5,182 nucleotides of DNA from Chloroflexota bacterium (GTDB taxonomy: Bacteria; Chloroflexota; Dehalococcoidia; Tepidiformales; Tepidiformaceae): NCBI GenBank assembly GCA_021823905.1, contig JAKALX010000294.1, positions 1-5,182 of the forward strand, in the 5' to 3' direction. Of this stretch, positions 4,504-5,182 are shown one piece after another. Positions within the stretch are counted from its first letter, which is position 1. Each line of letters begins with the position of its first letter. Position numbers and translations under genes: made by a program. The notes under the pieces were generated by a model. It did no database searches. It saw only the letters and a program-made list of their open reading frames with translations, and was not told where the DNA came from.

Positions 4504-5182
4504 CGCCCGTCATCCGCGCGGCATCGAGGATGCGCGCAAGGTCGTCGTCGCCAAGCTCCGTCTGCTCCCGTGCGACCTCGCGGATCGAGCGGCCCGAGCG
4601 GAACGCCTCGTTCGCGATCTCCGCCGCACGCTCGTAGCCGAGGATGTTCGCCAGCGGTGTTCCGATGCTGAGCCCCTGCTCCACCATGCGCGGGCCGCTC
4701 TCCGTCGCTACCAGGCCGTCCACGCACTTCTCCGCGAGCGCGCGGGCCGCGTTCGCAAGCAGCGAAATCGACTGAAGCAGATTGAAGCCGGCCACCGGCA
4801 TCATCGTATTCAGCTCGAAAAAGCCCCACTGGCCGCACATCGCGATCGTCGCGTCGTTCCCCACGACCTGCGCCGCGACCTGGATCACGCTCTCCGGGAT
4901 CACCGGGTTCACCTTTCCCGGCATGATTGAGCTGCCCGGCTGCAGCGCCGGCAACGCCAGCTCATACAGGCCCGCGCGCGGCCCGCTGCCCATCAGGCGG
5001 ATGTCGTTCGCCACCTTCACGAGCGAGACCGCGACCGTCCGGATCTGGCCGCTCGCCTCCACGATCGCGTCGATCGTGCTCTGCGCCTGGAAGTGGTTCG
5101 CCGTCTCCCGCAACTGCAGCTTCTCGGACTCGTTGAGGTACGCGATCGTGCGTCCAGCGAACTCCTGGTGCGTGTTGACGCC
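4499..5182 (-). CDS. Fumarase/aspartase superfamily lyase (aspartate ammonia-lyase or class II fumarase), 5' part missing
   Basis: The C-terminal 227 residues are visible, and the frame is open to the right edge, so the true start lies outside. Visible parts are GVNTHQEF at the edge, the long central helix region (about 28-65), the superfamily signature GSSIMPGKVNP (83-93; window 4904-4936) in the mobile loop whose serine is the catalytic base by homology, and a C-terminal domain ending GYERAAEIANEAFRSGRSIREVA (182-204). After the signature, VIPESVIQVAAQVVGND resembles aspartases, where class II fumarases usually have TQCEA. The later GFFELNTMMPV and LLQSI stretch is more fumarase-like. The enzyme either removes ammonia from aspartate or hydrates fumarate in the TCA cycle. 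I favour the aspartase side for the loop alone. The usual LNPHIGY motif near the C-terminus reads LANILGY. It would act as a cytoplasmic tetramer by family. Confidence 0.95.
   Translation of the reverse strand, partial: GVNTHQEFAGRTIAYLNESEKLQLRETANHFQAQSTIDAIVEASGQIRTVAVSLVKVANDIRLMGSGPRAGLYELALPALQPGSSIMPGKVNPVIPESVIQVAAQVVGNDATIAMCGQWGFFELNTMMPVAGFNLLQSISLLANAARALAEKCVDGLVATESGPRMVEQGLSIGTPLANILGYERAAEIANEAFRSGRSIREVAREQTELGDDDLARILDAARMTGE

Noticed and set aside
1..5182. CRISPR array, tRNA, rRNA, insertion sequence, toxin-antitoxin or defence genes
   Set aside because: I looked on both strands and saw no regularly spaced repeats, tRNA-like cloverleaf, transposase motif or terminal inverted repeats; all sizeable space is taken by ordinary metabolic genes.

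Overview
The window is about 5.2 kb of GC-rich bacterial chromosome that is almost fully coding. It holds six protein genes, two of them cut by the window edges. I see no RNA genes, mobile elements, CRISPR arrays or phage genes. The high GC, strong third-position GC bias, the long PPi-type phosphofructokinase and a soluble bacterial P450 would fit an actinobacterium or a Chloroflexota-like lineage. The sequence alone does not decide between these.

Left part (1-2568, all minus strand). In transcription order these are a soluble class I-type cytochrome P450 (2568-1330), a 250-residue alpha/beta hydrolase with an intact Ser-Asp-His triad (1188-436), and a VOC/glyoxalase-superfamily protein (384 to beyond base 1). 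They share orientation with gaps of 141 and 51 nt. This suggests a small accessory or catabolic cluster (oxidation, hydrolysis, VOC-type isomerisation or cleavage), but no substrate can be read from the sequence.

Centre (2569-4482, plus strand). A 187-bp divergent intergenic region separates the P450 from a 386-residue 6-phosphofructokinase. Its active site carries the two residues (Asp in GGDD, Lys in PKTMDND) that mark pyrophosphate-dependent enzymes. After a 140-bp gap with a bulged hairpin and a possible -35 element comes a 141-residue two-helix membrane protein resembling the DUF1003 family.

Right part (4499-5182, minus strand). This is the C-terminal 227 residues of a fumarase/aspartase superfamily lyase with the GSSIMPGKVNP signature and an aspartase-like VIPE continuation. 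It converges on the membrane protein with only 16 nt between the stop codons, and an inverted repeat there pairs the two stop codons with each other.

The phosphofructokinase and the lyase are central carbon and nitrogen metabolism genes, and the P450/hydrolase/VOC set looks accessory. I found no clear new multi-gene system. The points most worth a second look are the P450 I-helix lacking its usual acidic residue, the PPi signature of the phosphofructokinase, the stop-codon hairpin, and a recurring pattern of GC-rich hairpins without T-tracts at gene ends.
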